A stretch of 64,000 bases of DNA from Agaribacillus aureus (GTDB lineage Bacteria > Bacteroidota > Bacteroidia > Cytophagales > Cyclobacteriaceae): the NCBI GenBank assembly GCA_030442055.1, contig JAUJEB010000006.1:248001-312000 (forward strand). Reading direction: 5' to 3'. Of this stretch, positions 48,020 through 56,784 are shown piece by piece. The notes below the pieces were generated by a model. The model had not been told where the DNA came from. It saw nothing but the letters and a program-made list of their open reading frames with translations, and did not search any database. Position numbers and translations under genes: made by a program. Every line of letters starts with the position of its first letter. The stretch's first letter is position 1.

Positions 48020-48262
48020 TTATCTTTCCGCAATCTTGGAGTTAATATAATTTACTGCCTGATTAATTGTCTTTAATTCCTCCGCATCTGTGTCAGGGAT
48101 TCTGATATTAAAATTTTGTTCAAATTCCATGACCAACTCCGCATAATCAAGAGAATCAATTCCCAGATCCTTCACAAAATTCGCGTCTGGTGTAATCTCA
48201 GTAGGTGCTAAACCAATTTTGTCAATCAAAATGTTTTTTACACCTTCATAAATTTGATCCAT
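48020..48262 (-). CDS. Acyl carrier protein
   Basis: An 80-residue ACP with the phosphopantetheine attachment Ser in G-I-D-S-L-D and the typical acidic helix E-L-V-M-E-F-E. It is encoded alone: no fatty-acid-synthase gene lies nearby. It is likely to be an extra ACP rather than the housekeeping copy, though that cannot be shown here. It lies between the TonB receptor and the two-component pair, all on the minus strand, with 230 bp and 133 bp gaps. Confidence 0.9.
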   Translation of the reverse strand: MDQIYEGVKNILIDKIGLAPTEITPDANFVKDLGIDSLDYAELVMEFEQNFNIRIPDTDAEELKTINQAVNYINSKIAER

Positions 48263-48395
48263 AGTAAATTGTATGACTAAGGTTAGTTTCTGAATTGGCC
48301 TGAATTTAAAAAAGATTTTTAAGAAAAGTATATAATATCAATATTATTTGATGGTCATCACCGGTGCGAGCAGCCTGGTAATGTGTAAGGTAGCA

Positions 48396-49781
48396 TCAGA
48401 ATTTTAACAAAAATTCAGAGCCTTTTTTTAACTCGGAACTAACGGTTATATTCCCTCCGTGCTGCCGCATAATCTGACGGCTTAACGCCAGCCCAATGCC
48501 GGAACCATTTTTCTTGGTTGTATAAAAGGGGATAAATATTTTGGTGACAGCTTCTTCTTCTATACCCTGTCCGGTGTCTTTAACTTTGATATAGGTATTT
48601 TTCCCATCCTGAAATGCGCGAATTTTCAGGTATTTTTCCCGGTCTTCCAAGGAGTGGTTTTCTTCGTCCTCTTCTTCGTCCCAGATCATGGACTGATTGG
48701 CATTTTTGATCAGGTTGATCAATACCTGTTCGATCAACTCCTGGTCAAGGTTTAAGGCCAGGTCTTCCGGCGTCACTTCCAGTCGCACGTTGACATCATT
48801 TTCTTCCAGCTCGTGATTAAGCAAGGTAAGGATCCGTTCAATTAATTCCTTTACATTAACATAATCCATTTTCGGGGTTGGGATTTGTGTTAAATTCCGG
48901 AAATCGTTTACAAACCTGATCAGGCCTTCACTGCGTTTATGGATAGTACTTACTGCCAGATGTAAATCCTGGATGTCGTCATTGTGGATTGGATTGACGT
49001 CCACGTCGTTGTTAAGTTGCGACTCAAGCTCCCCTTCCACCGTCGCAGCCAGTGAAGAAATGGGTGTCACCGAATTCATGATTTCGTGGGTAAGCACCCT
49101 GATTAATTTGTGCCAGGCCTCCATCTCCTTTTCATCCAGCTCACTTTGAATATTTTGTACACTGATCAGCTTAAACTCTTCTCCTCTCAGGGTCAGCTCA
49201 ATCGCATAAATGGCCAACTGCACATTATCCCCCTTATGCTCAATTTTAATTAAGTCTCTGCCGCCGGTTTTTAACCGGAAAAAACTTTCTACCAAAGGTT
49301 CGCTGATAAACCTGAGGCTTTTGATATTTTTGATCTGGTTGATGCGAAATAGTCTTTTGGCGGCGGTATTGATAATTTGTATTTCTCCCTCTTTATTAAA
49401 AGTGACCAGTCCGATTCCCACGTGCTGAACAATGGTTTTGAGGTATTGATAATGCGCTTCTTTTTCAGCCCTGATCTCGCGAAATTTGTTCATTACCTTG
49501 TTAAACTCTTTGTATAGCATATCCATCGATGAACCGTTCCCCTTGGTGGGATAGGTATGTGAGAAGTCATCGTATTTAATAGAGTTTAAAAAACCAGCTA
49601 ATTCCCGGTTTGTTTTTTCCAGGTATTTGGTCAGGGAAATGACCTGAAATATGAGTAGTAGAACGATAAGGGAAGGAATAACAAAGTCGCTGTTGTCCAA
49701 CAGACTGGTTAAAATAAATATGGTCAGCGTAATAACAACTACCCTGGCAACAATATTAAATCGAAAATTCTTAAAGTCCAT
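48396..49781 (-). CDS. NtrY/NtrB-like sensor histidine kinase
   Basis: A 461-residue kinase with two membrane segments near the N-terminus, a PAS-like domain (about 100-210) and a His-kinase domain. The phosphoacceptor His is in L-T-H-E-I-M-N-S-V-T-P, a form typical of NtrY-like kinases paired with sigma-54 activators. The ATP-binding part has N-L-I-K-N-A-N-Q and D-T-G-Q-G-I-E. The ATG at 49781 overlaps the upstream regulator's stop by 11 bp; a longer start at 49823 is less natural. It is the kinase of the adjacent response regulator. The signal is unknown. Confidence 0.9.
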   Translation of the reverse strand: MDFKNFRFNIVARVVVITLTIFILTSLLDNSDFVIPSLIVLLLIFQVISLTKYLEKTNRELAGFLNSIKYDDFSHTYPTKGNGSSMDMLYKEFNKVMNKFREIRAEKEAHYQYLKTIVQHVGIGLVTFNKEGEIQIINTAAKRLFRINQIKNIKSLRFISEPLVESFFRLKTGGRDLIKIEHKGDNVQLAIYAIELTLRGEEFKLISVQNIQSELDEKEMEAWHKLIRVLTHEIMNSVTPISSLAATVEGELESQLNNDVDVNPIHNDDIQDLHLAVSTIHKRSEGLIRFVNDFRNLTQIPTPKMDYVNVKELIERILTLLNHELEENDVNVRLEVTPEDLALNLDQELIEQVLINLIKNANQSMIWDEEEDEENHSLEDREKYLKIRAFQDGKNTYIKVKDTGQGIEEEAVTKIFIPFYTTKKNGSGIGLALSRQIMRQHGGNITVSSELKKGSEFLLKF

Positions 49782-51147
49782 GTTTTTCCAACCTACGGTA
49801 AAGCGATGCCCTTGTGAGCCCAAGTTCCTTGGCCGCCTTGGAAATATTTCCGGAATGTTTGTTAATGGCTCTCTGGATTACCACCTTTTCTACCTCGTCC
49901 AGGTTATAGTTTTCTGACATATCCTTTTTTGCATCAGCTTTTTCAGATAGAAAGAAAAAGTCGTCCGGATTCAAAACGCTGCCCTCACCCATAATTACGG
50001 CTCGTTCTATGGCATGTTGCAACTCCCTTATATTTCCCGGCCACGAATACTTTTGAAGTTTTTTCAAAGTGGCAGCAGCTATTTTTTTAATTTGTTTGCG
50101 GTATTTGTGGCAATAGGTTTTCATAAAATGATCTGCCAGCAGCGGAATGTCTTCGAGCCGGTCTCTTAGGGGAGGCAGCTTTAGTTCCACGGTATTCATT
50201 CTATAAAGCAGATCTTGTCTGAAGGTGTTTTCCTGGACCATGTCATGCAAAGGCATATTCGTGGCGCAAATTAAACGGATGTCTACAGGTGTATTTTTGT
50301 TCGAACCGATACGGGTTACTTCCCTGTTTTGCAATACCGTCAGTAATTTTGATTGCAGCGGCATACTCAGATTGCCGATCTCGTCGAGGAACAAAGTACC
50401 CTTGTTTGCCACCTCAAACCGGCCTGCCCGGTCGTCTTTTGCATCGGTGAATGCCCCTTTCTTGTGCCCGAACAGTTCGCTTTCAAACAGCGTCTCGGTA
50501 ATGGCTCCCATATCAACGCCGACAAATACGTTATCTTTTCTTATTGATTTTTGATGCAAGGCGCGGGCGATTAACTCCTTTCCGGTACCGTTTTCGCCGA
50601 GAATCAATACATTGGCATCAGTTTTTGCCACCTTATCAATCACCGAGAATACATTCTTCATCGCGTCACTGACGCCTATGATATCTTTGAAAGGCTGGTT
50701 CATATCACTTTCCAACAGCTTTTTCGCTTGTTTCAGCTTATCAACCTCCTTGTATGATTTTTTTAATTTGATGGCCGACGAAATAGTGGCGAGTAATTTC
50801 TCGTTTTGCCAGGGTTTAAGGACAAAATCTGTGGCGCCGACTTTAAGGGCCTTTACGGCCATTTCTACATCGCCAAAGGCCGTGATGAGAATCACCACTG
50901 CGGAAGGATCAATTTCTAAGATTTTTTCTAACCAAAAGAAACCCTCTTTACCGCTGGTAATATCCTGACTATAATTCATGTCGAGTAGAATGACATCGTA
51001 CGTATCATTATTCATCAGAAATGGAATTTTCTTTGGGTTTTTCTCAATGATCACGTCATGTGCATGCTTTTTGAGTAATAATTTAGCGGCCAGTAATACG
51101 TCTTCATTGTCATCAATGATTAGAATTTTTCCTAGTTCTTTATCCAC
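49771..51147 (-). CDS. Sigma-54-dependent NtrC-family response regulator
   Basis: A 458-residue regulator. It has a receiver with phospho-Asp56 (L-L-D-M-N-Y), an AAA+ domain with Walker A G-E-N-G-T-G-K-E (184-191), the sigma-54 contact loop G-A-F-T-D-A (231-236; consensus GAFTGA), F-L-D-E-I-G-N-L and an arginine finger (F-R-Q-D-L-L-Y-R), and a C-terminal Fis-type HTH (K-A-A-K-E-L-G-L-T-R-A-S-L-Y-R-R). It needs sigma-54 for transcription activation. It is transcribed before its kinase and divergent from pyruvate carboxylase. Confidence 0.95.
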   Translation of the reverse strand: MDKELGKILIIDDNEDVLLAAKLLLKKHAHDVIIEKNPKKIPFLMNNDTYDVILLDMNYSQDITSGKEGFFWLEKILEIDPSAVVILITAFGDVEMAVKALKVGATDFVLKPWQNEKLLATISSAIKLKKSYKEVDKLKQAKKLLESDMNQPFKDIIGVSDAMKNVFSVIDKVAKTDANVLILGENGTGKELIARALHQKSIRKDNVFVGVDMGAITETLFESELFGHKKGAFTDAKDDRAGRFEVANKGTLFLDEIGNLSMPLQSKLLTVLQNREVTRIGSNKNTPVDIRLICATNMPLHDMVQENTFRQDLLYRMNTVELKLPPLRDRLEDIPLLADHFMKTYCHKYRKQIKKIAAATLKKLQKYSWPGNIRELQHAIERAVIMGEGSVLNPDDFFFLSEKADAKKDMSENYNLDEVEKVVIQRAINKHSGNISKAAKELGLTRASLYRRLEKHGL

Positions 51148-51464
51148 AATTATGTCAGTTATGTTTATAAATTAATTATCTGTGGCCACCTAAATGATGC
51201 CAAAAGCAAAAAGGGGTGATTTTATTTGATTAGACACTAAAACTAGCTAAAACATTTTAATTTATGTTCATTTACGAACAATTTTTTGTATCAAATGCGA
51301 ACAATTTTTGATGTGAAAACAGCCTTAGGCAGCTACTTTGTGCAACCGGACTTTGAAAATTCGAGAACTTTTAACCTTTCGTGTGTATTAAAAAAAAATT
51401 TAGATTAAATTCGTTGCTGGTTTGAGTACGTACCAGATTAATGAATCCATAACAATACAATAGC
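51148..51464. promoter_or_regulatory. Divergent region between NtrC-like regulator and pyc, with direct repeats
   Basis: 317 bp with no gene. It holds two direct repeats, CGAACAATTTTTTG (51275-51288) and CGAACAATTTTTG (51298-51310), 23 bp apart start to start, and a TGTTC/GAACA dyad (51266-51281). TACTTTG at 51334-51340, with TTTG at 51307-51310, resembles but does not match the Bacteroidota promoter. No -24/-12 site with correct spacing was seen. Confidence 0.45.
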
Positions 51465-54400
51465 ATGCAGGCTCAATTAAAAAAAATTGAAAAAATATTA
51501 GTAGCAAACAGGGGAGAGATCGCCATCCGGGTGTTAAGAGCAGCCTCCGAACTAAGGATCAGAACGGTGGCCATGTATACCTTTGAAGACAGGTATTCAT
51601 TGCACCGTTACAAGGCGGATGAAGCCTATCAGATTGGCAACGAAACCGATCCATTAAAGCCATACCTCGACATTGAGGAAATTATTGGCCTGGCCAAGTT
51701 GCACAACATAGATGCTATTCACCCGGGGTATGGGTTTTTATCGGAGAATGTACATTTTGTGCGTCGCTGTAAGGAGGAAGGAATTATCTTTGTCGGCCCG
51801 GAACCGGAAGTTATGGAAAAATTGGGAGACAAAGTGGCGGCCAAGGAAGTTGCCATACAGGCTAAAGTGCCAATTATTCAGGACAGTGAGGAGGACCTTA
51901 CCACTTTTGAAGTTGCTAAAAAAGAGGCAAATAAAATCGGATATCCTGTCATGATCAAGGCGGCTGCGGGAGGTGGAGGCCGTGGAATGCGCGTGGTTAA
52001 AAATGATGAGGAATTAAAAACGAATTTCGAGGAGGCAAAAAACGAATCCCTCAATGCCTTTGGCGATGACACTGTTTTCCTTGAAAAATATATCGATGAT
52101 CCCAAGCACATAGAGGTGCAAATAATGGGAGACAATTATGGCACCATCGTTCACCTTTATGAAAGGGATTGCTCGGTGCAAAGAAGGTTTCAAAAAGTAG
52201 TGGAGGTAGCGCCTTGCGTGATACTTAGCCAGGAAACCAAACAAAAAATACACAATTACGCACTGGATATTTGCCGGCATGTAAATTATAATAATGTGGG
52301 TACCGTGGAATTTCTGGTCGACCGGGAAGAGAATATCTTTTTTATCGAAGTAAATCCAAGGATCCAGGTAGAGCACACGATTACGGAAGAAGTTACCGGC
52401 ATTGATATTGTTCGATCCCAGATACTAATTGCACAGGGGCGAAAGCTCGAGGATCCCAGAATATTTATAAACAGCCAGGATGATGTGAAATGTAATGGCT
52501 TTGCGATCCAGTGCCGGGTTACTACTGAAGATCCTGAAAATAATTTTAAACCCGATTACGGAACGATCCTGGCCTATAGAAATGCCGGTGGCTTTGGTAT
52601 CAGACTGGACGAGGGAAGTTCTTACCCCGGAGTCCGTATCTCTCCGTTTTTTGACTCCATGCTGGTCAAGATCTCATCTTCGGGCCGAACGCTTAAAGGA
52701 GCAGCACAAAGATTACACAGGACGTTAACAGAATTTAGGGTAAGAGGTGTAAAAACCAATATCGGCTTCCTGGAAAATGTATTAACCAATCCCACTTTTT
52801 ACAGGGGAGAAGCCACGGTAAAGTTTATAGATGACCACCCGGAGTTGTTTGAAATTCCTAAAAGACTGGACCGGGGAACAAAAACGCTGAGGTTTTTGGC
52901 CAATGTCATTGTTAATGGAAACAATGATGTTAAAAATATAGATCATAACAAAAAATTTATCGCGCCGGCCATTCCTTATTTTAACAAATATGAACCACAC
53001 CCTAAAGGCTCGAAGGATAAATTGAATGAATTGGGGAGGGACAAATTTATCGATTGGGTAAGGTCCAGCAAAAATATCTTTTATACAGACACCACGTTCA
53101 GAGATGCACACCAGTCCTTGTTAGCTACCAGGGTCAGGACGTTAGACATGCTCAATGTGGCAGAGGGCTTTGCCAAAAGCCATCCGCAAACTTTTTCCAT
53201 GGAGGTGTGGGGTGGCGCCACTTTCGATGTTTCCATGAGATTTTTAAGCGAAGACCCGTGGAAGCGTCTGAAGCTTATTCGCGAAGCTGTTCCCAACATC
53301 CTTTTGCAAATGTTGCTTAGAGGATCCAACGCCGTTGGTTATAAAGCCTATCCGGATAATCTTATTGAGAAATTTATAGAAAAATCGTGGGAGGAAGGCA
53401 TTGACATTTTCAGGGTGTTCGATTCGCTGAACTGGCTGGAGGCTATGAAGGTAAGTATCAAGACGATCAGGGAAAGGACCGAAGCCATAGCAGAGGCGGC
53501 GATTTGTTATACCGGAGATTTACTTTCACCGGACAACAAAAAATACACCCTGGACTACTATCTGGATATGGCTCGTCAGCTGGAGGATATGGGAGCCCAT
53601 ATGATTGCTATCAAGGATATGGCGGGATTGTTAAAACCTTATGCAGCTGAAATGTTGGTGAAGGAGCTGAAAAAAGTAGTGGATCTGCCGGTTCATTTAC
53701 ATACACACGACACCTCTTCCATTCAATCCGCCACCTACATTAAGGCCATTGAGGCCGGTGTTGATATTGTAGATGTGGCTCTTGGGGCTGTTTCAGGTCT
53801 TACCTCTCAACCCAACTTTAATGCCATTGTTTCTTATATGCAAAATCATGAAAGAGACCAGGCCTACGATATTAAGTCGCTGAATGCTTTTTCCAATTAC
53901 TGGGAAGGTGTGCGCGAATATTATTATCCTTTCGAATCGGGACTAAAAGCGGGCACCGCGGAAGTTTACGAGCATGAAATTCCCGGAGGGCAATATTCAA
54001 ATCTGAAGCCACAGGCTATTGCATTGGGACTGGAGCATAAATTTGATGAGATCAAAAGCAATTACGCCGTAGTGAATCAGTTGTTTGGAGATATTGTCAA
54101 AGTGACACCATCCTCAAAGGTAGTAGGGGATATGGCTTTATTTATGACTTCTAATAATTTAACAGCCAATGATGTTATGAAAGGGGATAATTCGTTGGCA
54201 TTCCCTGAATCGGTAGTGAATTTTTTCAAGGGAGATCTTGGACAACCTCACGGCGGATTTCCCGGTGAAATCAAAAACATCATATTGAAGGGGGAAAGCG
54301 GCTACACTGACAGACCCAATGCCCACCTGGAGCCCGTTAATTTTCACCTGGAATTTGAGGCTTTCCAGGAGAAATTTGATTCGTCGTTAACGATCCTGGA

Positions 54401-54917
54401 CTTCCTGTCTTATTCGTTATATCCCAAGGTATTTGAAGATTACTACCATAGAAAGCAGATCTATGGCGAGGTTACCAATATTCCGACACCGGCTTTCTTT
54501 TACGGCTTAAAAAACAACGAAGAAATTTTGGTGCAGATTGCCAAAGGAAAGTCCATCATTATTAAAATGTTGTATGTTTCGGATCCCGACGAAAAGGGAA
54601 TCCGCACCGTATCATTTGAATTGAATGGACAAACCAGGCGGATAGATGTAAAAGATGCCAACTTCAAAGCGACCAAACCATCGCATAGAAAGGCGGAAAG
54701 TGAGCACGAAATCGGCGCGCCGCTGCAGGGCAGGATTGCCAAAATGCTGGTTGAGAAAGGCGACGAGGTGGTAGAAGATACACCTTTATTTGTCATTGAG
54801 GCCATGAAGATGGAAACAACAGTTGCAGCTCCTTTTCCTGGTAGCGTCAAATCCATATTGATAAATGCCGGTGACATGGTAGAACAGGATGATTTGGTGA
54901 TCGAAATGGAAAATTGA
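51465..54917 (+). CDS. pyc: Pyruvate carboxylase
   Basis: An 1,150-residue single-chain pyruvate carboxylase that makes oxaloacetate from pyruvate, bicarbonate and ATP. Domains in order are biotin carboxylase (K-I-L-V-A-N-R-G-E-I-A-I-R start; ATP-grasp with K-A-A-A-G-G-G-G-R-G-M-R), carboxyltransferase (D-T-T-F-R-D-A-H-Q-S-L-L-A-T-R), the PYC/OADA linker, and the biotin carrier with Lys1115 in E-A-M-K-M. Length matches the family. It is a monocistronic plus-strand gene upstream of two minus-strand small genes. Function is firm. Confidence 0.98.
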   Translation: MQAQLKKIEKILVANRGEIAIRVLRAASELRIRTVAMYTFEDRYSLHRYKADEAYQIGNETDPLKPYLDIEEIIGLAKLHNIDAIHPGYGFLSENVHFVRRCKEEGIIFVGPEPEVMEKLGDKVAAKEVAIQAKVPIIQDSEEDLTTFEVAKKEANKIGYPVMIKAAAGGGGRGMRVVKNDEELKTNFEEAKNESLNAFGDDTVFLEKYIDDPKHIEVQIMGDNYGTIVHLYERDCSVQRRFQKVVEVAPCVILSQETKQKIHNYALDICRHVNYNNVGTVEFLVDREENIFFIEVNPRIQVEHTITEEVTGIDIVRSQILIAQGRKLEDPRIFINSQDDVKCNGFAIQCRVTTEDPENNFKPDYGTILAYRNAGGFGIRLDEGSSYPGVRISPFFDSMLVKISSSGRTLKGAAQRLHRTLTEFRVRGVKTNIGFLENVLTNPTFYRGEATVKFIDDHPELFEIPKRLDRGTKTLRFLANVIVNGNNDVKNIDHNKKFIAPAIPYFNKYEPHPKGSKDKLNELGRDKFIDWVRSSKNIFYTDTTFRDAHQSLLATRVRTLDMLNVAEGFAKSHPQTFSMEVWGGATFDVSMRFLSEDPWKRLKLIREAVPNILLQMLLRGSNAVGYKAYPDNLIEKFIEKSWEEGIDIFRVFDSLNWLEAMKVSIKTIRERTEAIAEAAICYTGDLLSPDNKKYTLDYYLDMARQLEDMGAHMIAIKDMAGLLKPYAAEMLVKELKKVVDLPVHLHTHDTSSIQSATYIKAIEAGVDIVDVALGAVSGLTSQPNFNAIVSYMQNHERDQAYDIKSLNAFSNYWEGVREYYYPFESGLKAGTAEVYEHEIPGGQYSNLKPQAIALGLEHKFDEIKSNYAVVNQLFGDIVKVTPSSKVVGDMALFMTSNNLTANDVMKGDNSLAFPESVVNFFKGDLGQPHGGFPGEIKNIILKGESGYTDRPNAHLEPVNFHLEFEAFQEKFDSSLTILDFLSYSLYPKVFEDYYHRKQIYGEVTNIPTPAFFYGLKNNEEILVQIAKGKSIIIKMLYVSDPDEKGIRTVSFELNGQTRRIDVKDANFKATKPSHRKAESEHEIGAPLQGRIAKMLVEKGDEVVEDTPLFVIEAMKMETTVAAPFPGSVKSILINAGDMVEQDDLVIEMEN

Positions 54918-54927
54918 GAAGGTAAGT

Positions 54928-55692
54928 TTAAAACTGGTGGTTTATTTCTTCGTCAGGCCGTAAAGTGTAATAGGAGAGATTAACGTTGATGACATCTTTA
55001 TAGGGGATGACAAAAAAATCGCCGGGGACGTTATAATAATGTGCATCATCGCTTAACTCTTCATCTTTGATATTTCTTCTTCTCACGTAGGAGAGAATCA
55101 AATAATCCAGACCGCTGCCTTCGCCGGTCAATTGATAATCCTGTAAAACGCCTGAATACAGTACGGTTTCACTACCTACGTTTACCACCGCATCGACATA
55201 GGTGACGTCGATTTTCTTTTCTTCACCGGAAATATTGGGAAAATCCAGCGCTTCACCCTGCAATATATAATGCCAATGATTTTTGAATCTTAGCAATTTA
55301 TACTTTCGGTCTAACTTTAGTTTTCTGATGGTGCCCTTTAATGAAAAACCCAAAAACGCCAGCCATACCCACAGGGAGACATTATAGATCATAATGTTGA
55401 AGACCTGATCTTTTAATCCTTTAAATACCTTGATAAATCGAACGTTGTCCGGCCCGTCAATCAATATGGCCAATACTTCAAAATTAACATCGTACCCAAT
55501 GACCTTGGACATGAAAATGTAATGGGTTAACTGAAATACAGTTCCGGGAATGATCGACGATAAAAAAACGGCAAAGGGGGTGGACTTAAAATATTCTTTG
55601 GAGAACTCGGCAGTGTAGTAAAACCTTCTGAATATCAATCCGGGGACTATAAACAGTAAAAAAAGTGTAATTGCCCCAATAGCCAGATTCAT
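54928..55692 (-). CDS. Uncharacterised membrane protein
   Basis: A 254-residue protein I do not recognise with confidence. Hydrophobic segments are at about 4-22, 40-60 and 103-120, then a soluble C-terminal half (about 130-254) with Y-V-R-R-R-N-I and a D-F-F-V-I-P-Y-K-D-V motif. It is probably an inner-membrane protein with a cytoplasmic domain. It ends 10 bp from the pyc stop (convergent) and is transcribed after a 66-residue gene, so the two may form a small operon. Confidence 0.7.
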   Translation of the reverse strand: MNLAIGAITLFLLFIVPGLIFRRFYYTAEFSKEYFKSTPFAVFLSSIIPGTVFQLTHYIFMSKVIGYDVNFEVLAILIDGPDNVRFIKVFKGLKDQVFNIMIYNVSLWVWLAFLGFSLKGTIRKLKLDRKYKLLRFKNHWHYILQGEALDFPNISGEEKKIDVTYVDAVVNVGSETVLYSGVLQDYQLTGEGSGLDYLILSYVRRRNIKDEELSDDAHYYNVPGDFFVIPYKDVINVNLSYYTLRPDEEINHQF

Positions 55693-55717
55693 AAATTTAA
55701 ATAACTATGGATCAGGG

Positions 55718-55918
55718 CTAAGAAGCTTTTTTGATGGACTGTTCTCTTACCGACCGCAAGGTATACTTCTTTCCGTCGTATTGAAAAGCAGCACTTTCAT
55801 CTCCTTCCCGAAGTTTGTAAATAGCTTCCAGTAATTTATTTTTTTCTTTGTGATCACCAAGAATCTCATTTACCTTTTCGCTAAGCAGAGGACGTACGGT
55901 TCTGAAAAAATTAAACAT
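55718..55918 (-). CDS. Small uncharacterised soluble protein
   Basis: A 66-residue charged, probably helical protein beginning M-F-N-F-F-R-T-V-R-P. It has no signal or membrane segment. It ends 25 bp upstream of the membrane protein gene and likely shares its transcript. No family recognised; the codon pattern and ATG placement support it as real. Confidence 0.55.
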   Translation of the reverse strand: MFNFFRTVRPLLSEKVNEILGDHKEKNKLLEAIYKLREGDESAAFQYDGKKYTLRSVREQSIKKAS

Positions 55919-56110
55919 AATATTAATACTTTGTATTTAATAATACGAAAATCTACAACTAATGGCTATAATTTCGAACTATTTAATGTTTATCAAAGTT
56001 GCTAAAAAAAATTGGGGATTTCAAATGTCCAGACTTACCGATTGGTAACAATTAATTGAATAATGACTAATAATTCGATATATTCAGAAGCATTTTAACC
56101 CCGGAGAATC

Positions 56111-56323
56111 ATGGAATCTGTTTTAAATTACGTTTTTGCCATTATAGGCATTTATCTCTTATTGGGTTTTGTATTTTACCTGGTGTTCATTTTTAAGCTA
56201 GCCACCCAGCTAGATGAAAATATGCGGGGATCCGGTGTTGGCTTTAAACTCCTGATACTACCTGGCACCCTGGTATTATGGCCGGTATTATTCTCAAAGT
56301 GGAAAAAGCGTCTTAAAAAGTAA
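56111..56323 (+). CDS. Small membrane protein, first gene of the Rieske operon
   Basis: A 70-residue protein with one or two hydrophobic helices (about 6-32 and 47-60) and a basic C-terminus (K-W-K-K-R-L-K-K). It is the first of four closely spaced plus-strand genes (25, 1 and -4 bp gaps) leading to a ferric-reductase-like/Rieske fusion. It may be a subunit or assembly factor. No known family recognised. Confidence 0.65.
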   Translation: MESVLNYVFAIIGIYLLLGFVFYLVFIFKLATQLDENMRGSGVGFKLLILPGTLVLWPVLFSKWKKRLKK

Positions 56324-56348
56324 TTGGATAAATGAGATTTTTTAGCTT

Positions 56349-56783
56349 ATGATCAGACCCTTAAGAAAAAGACACCGCATAATGTGGCTGGCGCTGCTGC
56401 CAGTGATTTCCATATTGTTTGTAAAATCTTTCCCATCCTTTAAAACCTACAGGGAAAAAGAGACTAAAGCCCAGGTCCCGGATTCACCAACTTTTATGGA
56501 AACCGTGTCTACTGAGAAACCTTATTTTGACGCCCGGCTCGGAACCCTGTCATCGGGTGAGCAGGTATTACAAATGAATTTAAAAACTGCCTTTGACTCA
56601 CCGGCTCCTGGGGTATACCTGGTCGGCGGAAATAGGGAGGACGTTAAAGCTTATCAATTTCTGGGAGATGTCAATACAACAGGAAACCATCAATTCAAAT
56701 TTGAAAAACCCAATGACTCCTATCAATTGATAGTTTACGACCCCATAAAAAAGATACAACTGGAAACCATCAATTTTCAATAA
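56349..56783 (+). CDS. Uncharacterised membrane-anchored protein of the Rieske operon
   Basis: A 144-residue protein with a basic N-terminus and one hydrophobic anchor (about 12-27), then a periplasmic domain of about 110 residues rich in beta-strand-like sequence (Y-F-D-A-R-L-G-T-L-S-S-G-E-Q, Y-Q-L-I-V-Y-D-P). It is encoded 25 bp after the small membrane protein and 1 bp before the Rieske fusion gene. No cofactor-binding residues are evident. Possibly a periplasmic subunit of a redox complex; inferred from context. Confidence 0.65.
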   Translation: MIRPLRKRHRIMWLALLPVISILFVKSFPSFKTYREKETKAQVPDSPTFMETVSTEKPYFDARLGTLSSGEQVLQMNLKTAFDSPAPGVYLVGGNREDVKAYQFLGDVNTTGNHQFKFEKPNDSYQLIVYDPIKKIQLETINFQ

Positions 56784-56784
56784 A

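Noticed and set aside
51326-51344. Possible sigma-54 -24/-12 promoter before pyc
   Set aside because: GG and GC elements are present but 12 bp apart instead of the required 10.
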